NCBI RefSeq assembly: GCF_944391105.1
Contig: NZ_CALXSK010000042.1
Span: forward strand, 1-38,194
From: an uncultured Victivallis sp.
GTDB lineage: Bacteria; Verrucomicrobiota; Lentisphaeria; Victivallales; Victivallaceae
Reading direction: 5' to 3'
Length of the DNA stretch: 38,194 nt
Position 1 is the first letter of the stretch. Each line of letters begins with the position of its first letter. Below the pieces are notes generated by a model. The model was not told the DNA's origin, made no database searches, and was given only the letters and a program-made list of their open reading frames with translations. The position numbers were made by a program, and so were the translations under genes. Of the stretch, positions 25,394 to 34,397 are shown in pieces.

Positions 25394-25644
25394 ATACGAA
25401 AGTGTGAACGATTCGATTCAAAAAAATATGGCCGGGATATTTCGCAATTTCTGTCTGGCGGCTCATTCCGGCTCGTCGGCGAGAGAAACCATCTTCAGAA
25501 AGGGGCACGTATGCGGAAAGACGGAATCCTGCTGCTTTGTCTGATCCGAGCTCTGTCGAACGAACGCCGGCGGACCGGCCAGGCCGGAGTCGGGACAAAA
25601 CCCTCCCGGCAAAAACCGCTGTAACACTCTCATTACCCGGTCGC

Positions 25645-25681
25645 AGCAAAACAAACCGCCGTCCCGTTCAAAGCGGCGGTT
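25645..25681 (-). terminator. Terminator of the sialidase-like gene
   Basis: AACCGCCG (25654-25661) and CGGCGGTT (25674-25681) form an 8-bp stem 13 bases past the gene's stop. On the minus strand it is followed by TGTTTTGC, a short T-tract. This fits an intrinsic terminator of the leftward transcript. Confidence 0.65.
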
Positions 25682-25693
25682 CATTTGTCTGTA

Positions 25694-26785
25694 TCACGCC
25701 TGCGGCAGCCGCCAACGTGAAGCGAGAACCGCACACTGGGCACCCGGCGCCGGCTGCTGATAGTAAACCGTGTAAAGTGATCCGTCCGACAACTCGACCG
25801 TCGAAGGATACCCGAGATCGCCCGTCGGGCCGTCATCCCGGAGAATCCAGTCGACATCCCAGCTTCGCCCGCCGTCCCGGCTGAACATGACCCGCTGCCC
25901 GAAATTACCACGGCGACAGCCGTATGAACCGATCAGCGTTCCGGAACTGTGCAGCATCAGGTGCGGCGGACTGCCCGCCGCAATGCGGATTGCGGGCGTC
26001 CAGCTGCGGCCGCCATCGGACGATTCTGTCTGCCAGATCGAAAAATACGCCTCCCCTTCCAGTCGAAGCAGACAGAGAATCCGGCCGTCCGGCAGTTCAA
26101 GCGCGTGCGGTTCACAGAAACGGGTGCCCGGCAGCGGGCTCGGAATTACCGCGAGCTCCGTCCAGTGCTCACCATGGTCCGTGCTGCGGAGCACGGCTTC
26201 GTCCCCGCCGCAGAAATCCTCCATCCGGAAAAGGAGCGTGCCGTCCGGCTGCACGATTCCGAACCGGGTTCCGACATAAAGCAGCGAACCGTCCCGAAGC
26301 AGCGTCGGACCGTGAGGAGAGCTCACCGCAACCGGAATTTGCGGCCCGAAACTCCCGTCCGGCAGCCGACGGCGCAGAAAACTGCCGAGATACCGGGCAA
26401 CGCTCCCATCCTCCCAGGCGTCGAGAACCGGGCGGAAATCCGTGCGATCCGGCATGGGAGCCCCTTTGGGATAGTATAGCCGGGTGTCTGAACTGAAATG
26501 GCTTATCAGCAGACTCCCATCCGGCAGCGGACACAATCCAACGTCACGATCATCGATGAGAGAGTCGTTCACGATCACCGGATCGCTCCAGCTCCTACCC
26601 TCATCGGGACTCGTCCAGAGCACGGTTTTCCCGAACGGGCAGATATGGCTGCTGCGGAATCCGGACGCCCCTGCCGCCAGCGTTCCGTCCGGCAGCTTCG
26701 CCACCGTCGGCCAGCCGAAATAACCGAACGGACGACTTCCCTCGAATATGGTCTCGTGAATGGCTTCTATTCGCCTGGAACACAT
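25694..26785 (-). CDS. Asp-box sialidase-like protein (GH33-like fold)
   Basis: This 363-residue protein has a six-bladed-propeller pattern with four Asp-boxes of the form S-x-D-x-G-x-x-W: SPDEGRSW, STDHGEHW, SSDGGRSW and SRDGGRSW. The N-terminal GWPTVAKLPDGTL and repeated LPDG(S/R)L strands are typical of BNR/sialidase family proteins. The start is set by AGGAGGAG before ATG 26785. There is no signal peptide, so the protein should be cytoplasmic and act on imported material, unlike many secreted sialidases. It follows the AraC-type gene by 72 bp on the same strand, in a locus with a heparinase-like lyase; substrate not known. Family assignment is good, but sialic acid specificity is not shown. 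Confidence 0.8.
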   Translation of the reverse strand: MCSRRIEAIHETIFEGSRPFGYFGWPTVAKLPDGTLAAGASGFRSSHICPFGKTVLWTSPDEGRSWSDPVIVNDSLIDDRDVGLCPLPDGSLLISHFSSDTRLYYPKGAPMPDRTDFRPVLDAWEDGSVARYLGSFLRRRLPDGSFGPQIPVAVSSPHGPTLLRDGSLLYVGTRFGIVQPDGTLLFRMEDFCGGDEAVLRSTDHGEHWTELAVIPSPLPGTRFCEPHALELPDGRILCLLRLEGEAYFSIWQTESSDGGRSWTPAIRIAAGSPPHLMLHSSGTLIGSYGCRRGNFGQRVMFSRDGGRSWDVDWILRDDGPTGDLGYPSTVELSDGSLYTVYYQQPAPGAQCAVLASRWRLPQA

Positions 26786-26857
26786 GATGACTCCTCCTTT
26801 CGCAGAGCAAAAAAACAGAACGTTCATAACGCAACAGAGAAAAATACGGGAATTCGT

Positions 26858-27601
26858 TCACCTCCTCACCGCCACAGGAGGTATTCCGTAGCGTCGCTTG
26901 AATGAATTGCAGAAGTAAAACGGACAACTCCAGCCGGTCAGTCGTGCCGCGTCGGAAACGAGATACCGGCCGGATTCAAGCAGTTCGCGCGCCTTCTCGA
27001 GCCGGATGGCGATCAGCTGCCGCCGGATGCTCAAGCCGCCGTTGCGACGGAACAGCCGGTTCAGGTGCTGCGGAGTGACGCCGACAAAGGCAGCGAGTTC
27101 CGCGACCCCGAGTTCCCGGCGGTAATAGTTCCGCCGCAGATAGTCGATGGATCGAGCGTAGAGATCCCCGGGTTCTTCCGGCGCGTCCCCGAGCTTTTCG
27201 ATCAGGGAACGCGCCGACTCAATGCAGGAGCGCAGCAGCAGTTTCCGAAGCCGGAGCTCTTCCTCCGGAATCCGCACCAGCAGAGCGAAGAGTTCCGGAA
27301 GCGGATTGAACTTGCAGTCCGTCAATCGGTTGAAGAAGAAATAACGCCCCCCGGCCCGGAGCGTGAACATGCCGACTCCGGTCTCGAGACTCAGCGGACA
27401 GATTCCGGTCGTCTCATGGGGAACGCCCGGGACAACCAGATGGAGTTCGCCTGTGGCGAGCTGTTTCAATTCCCATCCCATGTGGATGTGCGGATTGAAT
27501 TCGGCGCGCAACGCCGAGCGTTCCGTCTCGGCGATCACCGTCAAAGGCGGCGGAGTTTCGAGCCACTCTTCCAGCAGTCGGCAGATTTCGGTGCGATCCA
27601 T
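26858..27601 (-). CDS. AraC-family regulator
   Basis: This 247-residue transcription regulator has an N-terminal cupin-like arm (about 25-115, with NPHIHMGWELKQLATGELHLVVPG and PHETTG) and a C-terminal AraC DNA-binding domain (about 155-245, LAAFVGVTPQHLNRLFRR and AARLTGWSCPFYFCNSFKRRYGIPP). GGAGG lies a few bases before ATG 27601, whereas the frame extending to 27793 has no such site and adds implausible residues. It is divergent from the LamG-like/LacI/pseudopilin/lyase operon across about 415 bp and upstream of the sialidase-like gene, so it probably controls one or both. Confidence 0.85.
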   Translation of the reverse strand: MDRTEICRLLEEWLETPPPLTVIAETERSALRAEFNPHIHMGWELKQLATGELHLVVPGVPHETTGICPLSLETGVGMFTLRAGGRYFFFNRLTDCKFNPLPELFALLVRIPEEELRLRKLLLRSCIESARSLIEKLGDAPEEPGDLYARSIDYLRRNYYRRELGVAELAAFVGVTPQHLNRLFRRNGGLSIRRQLIAIRLEKARELLESGRYLVSDAARLTGWSCPFYFCNSFKRRYGIPPVAVRR

Positions 27602-27918
27602 CTTTCCTCCCGGGGTTTCTCCGTTGCGCCGGAAACACCCGTTCCCATGTTCTCGAATAACTATACTCCAGACTTCGCACCGGCACAACCCCCGGAAGCT
27701 GTATTTTTTCAACCAGCCTGTAAAAATCGAACCTGCGAGGAGATATTCCAGATATGAGAAAGACGTTGCACGTCGTTTTGATTTCGATCGCATCCGTTAA
27801 GCAGGGAGCAAGGCAGAATTGAAAAATCATCCCCGTTTAACAATAATGTTTAATATAAATTTCAAACTGTTTTAACGCAGGAAAATCAAAAGTTACAAAA
27901 ATTTTGATTTAAACATTT
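27602..27918. other. Long AT-rich intergenic control region
   Basis: The gap between the divergent AraC and LamG-like genes is coding-poor. GTTTAA-like words recur (about 27835, 27850, 27870 and 27908), which could be regulator sites, but no clean operator is evident in this part. The rightward promoter starts at 27919. Confidence 0.4.
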
Positions 27919-27947
27919 TTGCATTTGAAGATCATTTCGAATATAAT
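27919..27947 (+). promoter_or_regulatory. Promoter of the LamG-LacI-pilin-lyase operon
   Basis: TTGCAT (27919-27924) and a consensus TATAAT (27942-27947) are 17 bases apart. The start should fall near 27954, giving a leader of about 60 bases to ATG 28017. Confidence 0.65.
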
Positions 27948-27954
27948 AATGATC
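27930..27954. promoter_or_regulatory. Operator overlapping the -10
   Basis: GATCATT (27930-27936) and AATGATC (27948-27954) form a perfect 7-bp inverted repeat that brackets the TATAAT box. A dimeric repressor bound here would block transcription. The LacI-type regulator encoded second in this operon is the obvious candidate. Confidence 0.5.
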
Positions 27955-28016
27955 AATAAAAAACGAGTATTTTCCATCAAGAGGCGGAGTTACCATCGGA
28001 AAGGGATCAGGACACG

Positions 28017-28697
28017 ATGTTGAAAAAGAGCTGGATTTTCATGCTGCCGGTTCTGGCAGGAGGCATGCTGCCGTTGAATGCGGAAATTCTTGCAGATCTG
28101 CAAATTGAAGGTTCCGGAACAGTCACCAACCGGATTTCCGGGGGAGTTTCCGTGAAACTTCAAGGGAATGTCCCGACCGGTTCTCCGATCGGAGAAAGCA
28201 CCAGCCTGAATTTTGCGAAAGCCGCGACCGGTCCGACTGCGTACCTGGAACTGACCGGGATCGGGAATCCGAGAAGTTTCTCCGGTTCCTGTGCGCTCCG
28301 GATCGATCGGGGGGATACCATCGGCGTCCTGCTGTATCGTCGCAATAAACAGAATATGTGGCAGTTCTACATCGCACCGAAAGGAGGGCGCTGTCACCTC
28401 TTCTTCACAGCCTGGTATTATGATGCGGAAGCGAAGAAATATCAAGTCTCCGTGGAGCTGGCTTCCCCCGAACCGCTGCCGTTGAAAAGTCCGGTGCGGG
28501 TCGGCTTCAGATTCGATCCGGACGGAGACGCGGCTTTGCTGGTCGACGGAAGAGAAGTCGCTTCGGCCAAACCGGAACGTCCCGTCGTCTGGGGCGAAAG
28601 CGATATCCGGATCGGAGGAGACGGAGCCCGGCGCGGTCTCACTGCCGAAATCGGCGAAATCCGGTTCGGAACCGGAAATGACGGGCTCAATCTTTAG
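28017..28697 (+). CDS. Secreted LamG/concanavalin-like domain protein
   Basis: This 226-residue exported protein has a signal peptide (MLKKSWIFMLPVLAGGMLPLNA). The mature part is a single beta-sandwich of the laminin-G/concanavalin type: SFSGSCALRIDRGDTIGVLLYR, WQFYIAPKG, PVRVGFRFDPDGDAALLVDGREVA and AEIGEIRFG. Such domains bind glycans. ATG 28017 is preceded by AGGGATCAGGAC. It is the first gene of the rightward operon and ends seven bases before the LacI start. It probably helps hold or recognise the polysaccharide cut by the lyase at 30614; that is inference. Confidence 0.75.
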   Translation: MLKKSWIFMLPVLAGGMLPLNAEILADLQIEGSGTVTNRISGGVSVKLQGNVPTGSPIGESTSLNFAKAATGPTAYLELTGIGNPRSFSGSCALRIDRGDTIGVLLYRRNKQNMWQFYIAPKGGRCHLFFTAWYYDAEAKKYQVSVELASPEPLPLKSPVRVGFRFDPDGDAALLVDGREVASAKPERPVVWGESDIRIGGDGARRGLTAEIGEIRFGTGNDGLNL

Positions 28698-28704
28698 GCC
28701 GGCG

Positions 28705-29781
28705 ATGAAAAAATCTCCGGAAAAATCCTGCGTTCTGGCACACCAGGCCAGCATCCGTGACGTCGCCGCGCTGGCGGAGGTATCACAGGCGACGGTCTCG
28801 ATGGTGCTGAACAACAAGGAGTGCATCTCGCCGGAAGCACGTCACCGTGTCCTCGACGCGGTGAAAAAACTTCAGTACCGCCGACGTGGCGTCGGTCGCC
28901 CATCCCTATATGAAACGAGGCGCCCGACACCCCGCAACCGGGTGGTCTTTCAGCTGCCTCGAATTGAGGATGCGATCCATACGATCTATGCAAAAGTCCT
29001 GCGCGGAGCGGAAAACGTCCTACGTGAACACAACCTGGATCTCTCCGTGCAGAGTTTTGAGACACCGGTATACAGCCGGGAAATCATCGGAATTTTGTCG
29101 GTCGGCAAATCACGGGCCCACGGTCAGCTTCCGGAAGTTGTGCTGATGGGGTTGCCCGTCCGGGAACAGGTCGATCAGATCACCTACGACAACCGCGAGA
29201 TCGGAATCATCGCCGCCCAGTGCTGTCAGGAACACCCGATCCCGCGCGTCTCCTTCTTCAACTTCAGCGAACCGATCTTCGAAGAGCGAATCGAATTCTT
29301 CCGGATACTCGTCCAGAAACAGGGGAAAGAGGTCTATGTTCCCGAACGGCTTTCGCACGCGGTGCTTGATGATCCGGAGGAGATGCGCCGTTATTTCGAG
29401 GACGTTTTTGCGCATGTCAAACCGCCGCTGCTCTTCTTCTCCCCGGCGGATGATTCCACGTTGCTGGCCTATCCGGTTCTTCTGTCGAACAATATCCTGC
29501 CGGGACGCGATATCCATTTCATCTCCTGCAACAATGAATCGTTCCGGATCAACTCTCTGCAGAACCGCCCCGTCATCATCGACATCCGCGCGGAAGACAT
29601 CGGCAGACTCGGCGCACTGCAGCTGCTGCACCGCATTTCCGCGCCGGACGACCTGCCGCTGCGAATCAAAATGATTCCCCAACTGGTCAGGCAGCCGACA
29701 TCTCGAATCAGTCAAAAAAGCGGGATGAAAAGACGATGCTCAGAAGCAACAACCTCAACCTCCATAAAACAGGATCAATAA
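28705..29781 (+). CDS. LacI-family transcriptional regulator
   Basis: This 358-residue regulator has the N-terminal LacI helix-turn-helix (about 14-65: [22 protein letters not shown], then a hinge-like [17 protein letters not shown]) and a periplasmic-binding-protein-like effector domain (about 80-335). The effector domain is divergent, and the tail ([13 protein letters not shown]...) is unusually basic. ATG 28705 lies eight bases after AGG and seven bases after the previous stop; the frame extending to 28678 overlaps the LamG gene. The pseudopilin start follows its stop by two bases. It probably represses its own operon through the palindrome over the -10 at 27930-27954. Confidence 0.88.
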   Translation: MKKSPEKSCVLAHQASIRDVAALAEVSQATVSMVLNNKECISPEARHRVLDAVKKLQYRRRGVGRPSLYETRRPTPRNRVVFQLPRIEDAIHTIYAKVLRGAENVLREHNLDLSVQSFETPVYSREIIGILSVGKSRAHGQLPEVVLMGLPVREQVDQITYDNREIGIIAAQCCQEHPIPRVSFFNFSEPIFEERIEFFRILVQKQGKEVYVPERLSHAVLDDPEEMRRYFEDVFAHVKPPLLFFSPADDSTLLAYPVLLSNNILPGRDIHFISCNNESFRINSLQNRPVIIDIRAEDIGRLGALQLLHRISAPDDLPLRIKMIPQLVRQPTSRISQKSGMKRRCSEATTSTSIKQDQ

Positions 29782-29783
29782 AA

Positions 29784-30602
29784 ATGAAACGAAACAATTT
29801 CACATTGATCGAGCTCCTTGTCGTTATTGCGATCATCGCGATTCTCGCCTCGATGCTGCTGCCGGCGCTGAATCGTGCCCGTGAATCCGCCCGCGCCACA
29901 ACCTGCACGAGCAACCTCAAAACCCTGGGAAACTACACGGGACTTTACGCCTCGCTTTCCGATGACCGCCTTCCAAATGCGCGGCAGTCGTTCGGCGGAG
30001 CAGCCTATCCGCCGACCTGGGTCAACCAGATGGCGGTTACTGTGGGCTTGCGCGGAAACGTGCTTTACTGCCCCTCCTCAACCACCACGACAGAAAGTCT
30101 CAGCAAAGCAGCCTTCTGCGACGAGGCGCGTTTCATGAAGGATTGCAGTCCGACCCAGATGCGCGGAGTGGGGCGGGCGTATGCGATGGACCGTCCTTTC
30201 TACGGAGTCAACAGCGCGATGGGAACCCAGAGCGGTTCCGGGAACAACCTTGTGATCTCCTACACGAAAATGGGACGGATCTACGGTCCGGCCTCGCGCA
30301 TGTGGATGTGCGAAAGCGTGGTCAACACCCCGAGTAAAAGACAGGAGGGCTACTTTCTCCTGCAACGTTCCTACAATGAGGACAACTACTACGGTCTCCC
30401 GAGCAGTCGACACTCGGGCCTCTGCCGCGTGCTGATGGTGGATGGACATGTGCAGAACCTTCGAACGAACTGCGTCTCCGACGAAGCGTATACGAGTTTT
30501 TCGAATCCCTATGCGAACGGGGATTTCCGAGTCGCCAGCAACGCTCCGTACCCGAATTTGTTCACGCGGATCGACAACGTGACTCACATCATCCCGGATT
30601 GA
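29784..30602 (+). CDS. H-X9-DG pseudopilin
   Basis: This 272-residue protein has a short basic leader (MKRNN) followed by the prepilin motif and transmembrane helix [19 protein letters not shown], then [19 protein letters not shown]. It carries an H-x9-DG motif at the C-terminal third ([17 protein letters not shown]). Such pseudopilins are processed by a prepilin peptidase and exported through type II secretion/type IV pilus machinery; no such machinery is visible in this window. It is sandwiched between the LacI regulator and the heparinase-like lyase in one operon. The DNA around the motif is very similar to that of the pseudopilins at 13456 and 37322. Confidence 0.9.
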   Translation: MKRNNFTLIELLVVIAIIAILASMLLPALNRARESARATTCTSNLKTLGNYTGLYASLSDDRLPNARQSFGGAAYPPTWVNQMAVTVGLRGNVLYCPSSTTTTESLSKAAFCDEARFMKDCSPTQMRGVGRAYAMDRPFYGVNSAMGTQSGSGNNLVISYTKMGRIYGPASRMWMCESVVNTPSKRQEGYFLLQRSYNEDNYYGLPSSRHSGLCRVLMVDGHVQNLRTNCVSDEAYTSFSNPYANGDFRVASNAPYPNLFTRIDNVTHIIPD

Positions 30603-30613
30603 GGTGTAAGATC

Positions 30614-32998
30614 ATGAAAATCCTGCTTCCAATTTGTCTGACGATGATCTTCGCGACATTTCAACTCTCCGCGGCCTCCGTCCGTCCCTGGCGGGCTGTT
30701 CCGTTCAATCCGGCCGAGGCGGTATTCGAACCGTTCTGGGACGGAGCCCTGAGCGAACTCGACCAGTGGAGTCTGGAAAAACAAGGCTCCGATGCCAAAG
30801 CGCGTCAGGAGTGGGACACGGTCTCACTCACCTGGGCCACCCCATCGCCGGATGGGCGCGCCTTCACGCTGCAACGGAAAGGAGAACTCAACGTTACGGG
30901 TTACGACCGGCTCATTCTCTGCGGAGCCTTCTCCTCGAATGCGAAGGTGATTCTTACGGCGGAGACAGACCGGGGCATCCGCCGGATCGAATCCCCGCCA
31001 TTCGGATCGCGCAAACAGGAACTGGAGCTGCCGCTCGAAGGCGCAACCAGAGTGACCTCCCTCACAATCGATGTACGGGCGAACCGCCCAGGTTCCGGCT
31101 GGCTGAGCTGGATCGGGCTCCAGAACCGCCCCCTGCTCGAGGAGATGCGAAAAAACCGGGAAGCTCATCCGATGGATCTTGACAGGTTTCTGAAGGGAGA
31201 AGATTTTACCCCCTCCTTTCGTCCTGCTTACGAATTGCTGTTCAGCCGGGAGGATCTGGAGCTTCTGCGCCGGGAACACGAGCGTCTCCTGAAGCGGGAC
31301 GGCAAATCACCGTTCCTCGCCTGCGGCGAAGAGGCCGCCGCCATCCGTCCCGAAACGCTGATCAACGACTATGTGAACTTCTTCGGAGACACCCGTTACT
31401 GCCGTGTGCGCGATTTCGGGCGGCAACTGCTGAATCGGGGCGTAAACGCAGCGCTCGCAGGCCATTTGAACCGGGACCCGGAAATGCTGCGCCTGGCCGC
31501 CCGCTACATGCTCGCAATCGCACTGTGCAGGAACTGGGATGACGCGTTTCTCTGCCGTTTTCCCGGCTCTTCCTTCGAACACCGGGCGTTCGTCCAGAGT
31601 CTCTGCTGCCTCGAGGTCGCCGCGCTGCTCGATCTCGCGGGCGAATATCTGACTCCGGAAGCGAAAACGCTCGTGCTGCGCAAACTCGCACAGGAGGGGG
31701 TCGGCTCGATCCAGTACGTCACCTGGCGGTGGGACTACATTTTCGACTGCAATCAGCTCTCCTGGTTCTCTTCCGGGCGCATGCTCGCGCTCGCGGTGCT
31801 GGAAAAGGAGTGGGGCAATTCAAAAACCTCCCCGGAACGCGTCAAACCCTACCGGGAACAGGCTCTTCAGGAGCTGCACGACAATCTGAACCGCACGATC
31901 CTCGCCGACGGCGGTTATGCGGAAGGGCCGACCTATTTCCGCTGTGTCGGCCGCGACGCGGGACTTGCGCTCTATTTCTACAGCCGCCTGACCCGGAAGC
32001 CGCTCGCGGAAGTGATTCCGGAAGTGATGCGCAAATGCGACAATTTCGGGGAAGCAATCTCCTCCTCCCGTGACCGGGCGGAGGTCATCTCATTTGCGGA
32101 CGGTGTCGATTTCAATGGAGCCCACGACCTCATTTCCGAAGCGATCATGGCGGAAATCAATCCGAACGGCCCCTGGGCGCGCATGGTTCGGAAGAACTTC
32201 CGCCGCAACCGGGACTGGCCGACGCTGAAACCGGCATCCACCATCCCGAACATGCTCGACGCGGCACTCGCATGGCGGATCGCGCTTTCCCTGCCGGAGG
32301 ATGAGGATCCCGCACCCGCGCTGGTTCACCTGCCATCGATGAATCTTGCAGCCTCCACCCGGAAGTTGAACGGGGAAACCGTCAAAATTGCGATTTTCGG
32401 CAACGTCGCGCGCGCTGGTCACAACCATGAGGACAAAGGCAGTTTCGTACTGGAATATGCCGGAGAACTCTTCGCGATGGACCCGGGCAGCTGCGATTAC
32501 AGCAACCCGCTCGTCCACGAACTGCGGCGGGCGGAGCGGCACAACATGCTTCTGCCGACCGGTACGCCGGAGCGTCCCTCCCCGAAAAATCCCTGTCCGG
32601 TTGACATTCCGGTCGAAGCCGGCGGCGACGCCCGGGTTTTCCGGGCGGAGATCGCGCCCGGCGCTGCCTGGCCGGATTACTTCGAAAACTGGAAACGCAC
32701 GTTCGTTTCGGAACGCCCGGAGGAACTCGTCATCTCCGACCGTTACGAACTCAAGCGCGGAGAAGGAGTGCGTTTTCTGTGGCAGACCATACTGCCCGTG
32801 ACCGTCGAAGGGAACACCGCGACGATCTCCGGCAAGCGCGGCGCCGTCCGGATCGAGGCTCCGGCCGGGACCTCCATCGGCGTCGAAAAACTCCCGCTCG
32901 CACGCGGAGAGCAGAATCGGATCTACATCGAAAAAACGGGGAAACAGGGTGTTCTCGATGTGAAAATTCTGCTGCTTCCACCCGGAAAGTCGAAGTGA
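30614..32998 (+). CDS. Secreted heparinase II/III-like polysaccharide lyase
   Basis: This 794-residue exported protein has a signal peptide (MKILLPICLTMIFATFQLSA). After a beta-sandwich-like segment (to about 180), an alpha-toroid lies around 230-520 (YCRVRDFGRQL..., LADGGYAEGPTYFR). The C-terminal heparinase II/III domain starts near 560, with the signature AGHNHEDKGSFVLEYAGE (H603, H605 near the active site). Family enzymes cleave uronic-acid polysaccharides by beta-elimination: heparin, alginate, or similar acid glycans. Substrate here is unknown. GAGGTG precedes ATG 30614, 11 bases after the pseudopilin stop. Products could be imported by the GPH transporter next door. Confidence 0.88.
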   Translation: MKILLPICLTMIFATFQLSAASVRPWRAVPFNPAEAVFEPFWDGALSELDQWSLEKQGSDAKARQEWDTVSLTWATPSPDGRAFTLQRKGELNVTGYDRLILCGAFSSNAKVILTAETDRGIRRIESPPFGSRKQELELPLEGATRVTSLTIDVRANRPGSGWLSWIGLQNRPLLEEMRKNREAHPMDLDRFLKGEDFTPSFRPAYELLFSREDLELLRREHERLLKRDGKSPFLACGEEAAAIRPETLINDYVNFFGDTRYCRVRDFGRQLLNRGVNAALAGHLNRDPEMLRLAARYMLAIALCRNWDDAFLCRFPGSSFEHRAFVQSLCCLEVAALLDLAGEYLTPEAKTLVLRKLAQEGVGSIQYVTWRWDYIFDCNQLSWFSSGRMLALAVLEKEWGNSKTSPERVKPYREQALQELHDNLNRTILADGGYAEGPTYFRCVGRDAGLALYFYSRLTRKPLAEVIPEVMRKCDNFGEAISSSRDRAEVISFADGVDFNGAHDLISEAIMAEINPNGPWARMVRKNFRRNRDWPTLKPASTIPNMLDAALAWRIALSLPEDEDPAPALVHLPSMNLAASTRKLNGETVKIAIFGNVARAGHNHEDKGSFVLEYAGELFAMDPGSCDYSNPLVHELRRAERHNMLLPTGTPERPSPKNPCPVDIPVEAGGDARVFRAEIAPGAAWPDYFENWKRTFVSERPEELVISDRYELKRGEGVRFLWQTILPVTVEGNTATISGKRGAVRIEAPAGTSIGVEKLPLARGEQNRIYIEKTGKQGVLDVKILLLPPGKSK

Positions 32999-33012
32999 GG
33001 CGAGGCCGTTCC

Positions 33013-34374
33013 ATGACGAAAAAATGCTGGACCGTCGGCACGCTGACTTATGGGACCGGAGCGCTTGCCATGCTCTTTTTCTGGCTGCTCTGGGGAGATT
33101 TCGCCTGGTCGATGAAGGATCGGGCGGTCGGAAGCGTCGCGACGCTGATGGTCAAATCGTTCGGAGTTTCGGATTTCGTCTACGGGCTTTTGATTCTCTC
33201 GTTCCCGAATTTCACGAACATCTTTCTCGGGCCGATCGTGAGCTACTGGTCCGACCGCCACCGCGGCCGGTTCGGGCGGCGGATTCCGTTCCTCGCATTC
33301 ACGGTGCCGATCATCGTGCTCGGGCTGGCGGGGCTGGGACTGACCCCGACGCTGGCGAAGTGGCTGTGCGAAACGGTCGGGAAGGAACTCATCACGTTCC
33401 ATACTGCGGCGCTGCTGTGGTTCGGACTCTTCTGGGTCCTGTTCGATTTCGGGAACACGCTTGCAAGCGTCCTGTTCACTGCGCTGGTCAACGACGTGGT
33501 GCCGCAGCAGTTTCTCGGTCGGTTCTTCGGGCTGTTCCGGGCGATCAGCCTCATTGCGGGCGTGATGTTCAACTACTGGCTGATGGGATATGCCGAAACG
33601 CACGCGATGCCGATCTTCCTCTGCCTGGCGCTGCTCTACGCGGTCGGCTTCACGCTGCTTCTGGTGAACGTGAAGGAGGGGGAGTATCCGCCGGTCGATC
33701 CGGAAGACAAGGGGTCGGCCAATCCGTTCATCATTTTCCGGGAGTACGCGAAGGAGTGTTTCTCTCTGAAGCCGTACCGGATATTGCTCTTCGCGCTGCC
33801 GGTGGCGATGCTCGCGAACATCCCGCTGAACGCCTACGGAATCTTCTACGCCAAAAGCCTCGACATTTCGATGGATGATTACGGGAAATTTCTCGCGTAC
33901 ACCTACATCATCTCGTTTCTGTTGAGTTACCTGCTGGGGATCCTTTCGGATCGCTTTCATCCGGTGCGAACCGGCATCGTGACGCTGGCGCTGTATGGAT
34001 TGCTCTGTTTCGCGGGCTATTTTCTCGTTCACGGGCGGATCTCGTTCGCAATCATCTTCATCGCGCACGGGGTGCTGACCGGCAGTCTGCTGACACTGAC
34101 CGCCTCCTACGGGCCGAGACTCTTTCCGCGCAGCCGGTTCGCCCAGTTCAACTCCGCGATGTGGCTGCTGATCTCGTTCAGCTGGATGCTCATGACTCCG
34201 GTCGTCGGCAAATTCCTCGACTGGACGGGAAACCGTTACGAGTACACGCTGCTGCTGGGCGGGCTCCTGGCGGTCGCCGGGGTCTGGATGCTCTGTCTGG
34301 CACACCGTGTCTATCTGCAATACGGCGGCGACGGGGGGTACCGTCCTCCCGAATCCGCTCAGGAACAAAATTAA
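33013..34374 (+). CDS. GPH-type (MFS) sugar transporter
   Basis: This 453-residue integral membrane protein has about 12 hydrophobic segments in two halves. A GPH/MelB-like conserved loop, SYWSDRHRGRFGRRIPFL (about 74-92), follows the second segment. It should symport an oligosaccharide or sugar acid released by the lyase encoded just upstream. GAGGCGAGG lies before ATG 33013, 14 bases downstream of the lyase stop. It is followed by the Gfo/Idh/MocA dehydrogenase gene after 23 bases. Specificity cannot be told from sequence. Confidence 0.85.
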   Translation: MTKKCWTVGTLTYGTGALAMLFFWLLWGDFAWSMKDRAVGSVATLMVKSFGVSDFVYGLLILSFPNFTNIFLGPIVSYWSDRHRGRFGRRIPFLAFTVPIIVLGLAGLGLTPTLAKWLCETVGKELITFHTAALLWFGLFWVLFDFGNTLASVLFTALVNDVVPQQFLGRFFGLFRAISLIAGVMFNYWLMGYAETHAMPIFLCLALLYAVGFTLLLVNVKEGEYPPVDPEDKGSANPFIIFREYAKECFSLKPYRILLFALPVAMLANIPLNAYGIFYAKSLDISMDDYGKFLAYTYIISFLLSYLLGILSDRFHPVRTGIVTLALYGLLCFAGYFLVHGRISFAIIFIAHGVLTGSLLTLTASYGPRLFPRSRFAQFNSAMWLLISFSWMLMTPVVGKFLDWTGNRYEYTLLLGGLLAVAGVWMLCLAHRVYLQYGGDGGYRPPESAQEQN

Positions 34375-34397
34375 TCGCAAGAGGAAAGGCATTCGAT

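Larger units (their letters stand above)
23956..25644. other. 1.7-kb stretch without a convincing gene
   Basis: Open frames here are short and overlap on several frames, without signal peptides, Shine-Dalgarno sites or family motifs. Visible items are an inverted repeat CCGGAGG/CCTCCGG (24588-24609), a palindrome ATTTCAT-N11-ATGAAAT (24934-24958), a possible LacI-type remnant on the minus strand (about 24960-25310) and a good rightward promoter at 25365-25393. The stretch looks like decayed coding DNA. Confidence 0.6.

Noticed and set aside
25511..25624. 37-codon frame behind the orphan promoter as a small protein gene
   Set aside because: It has an SD-like AAAGGGG, but the translation has no recognisable features and it lies in a decayed stretch. 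Too weak to call.
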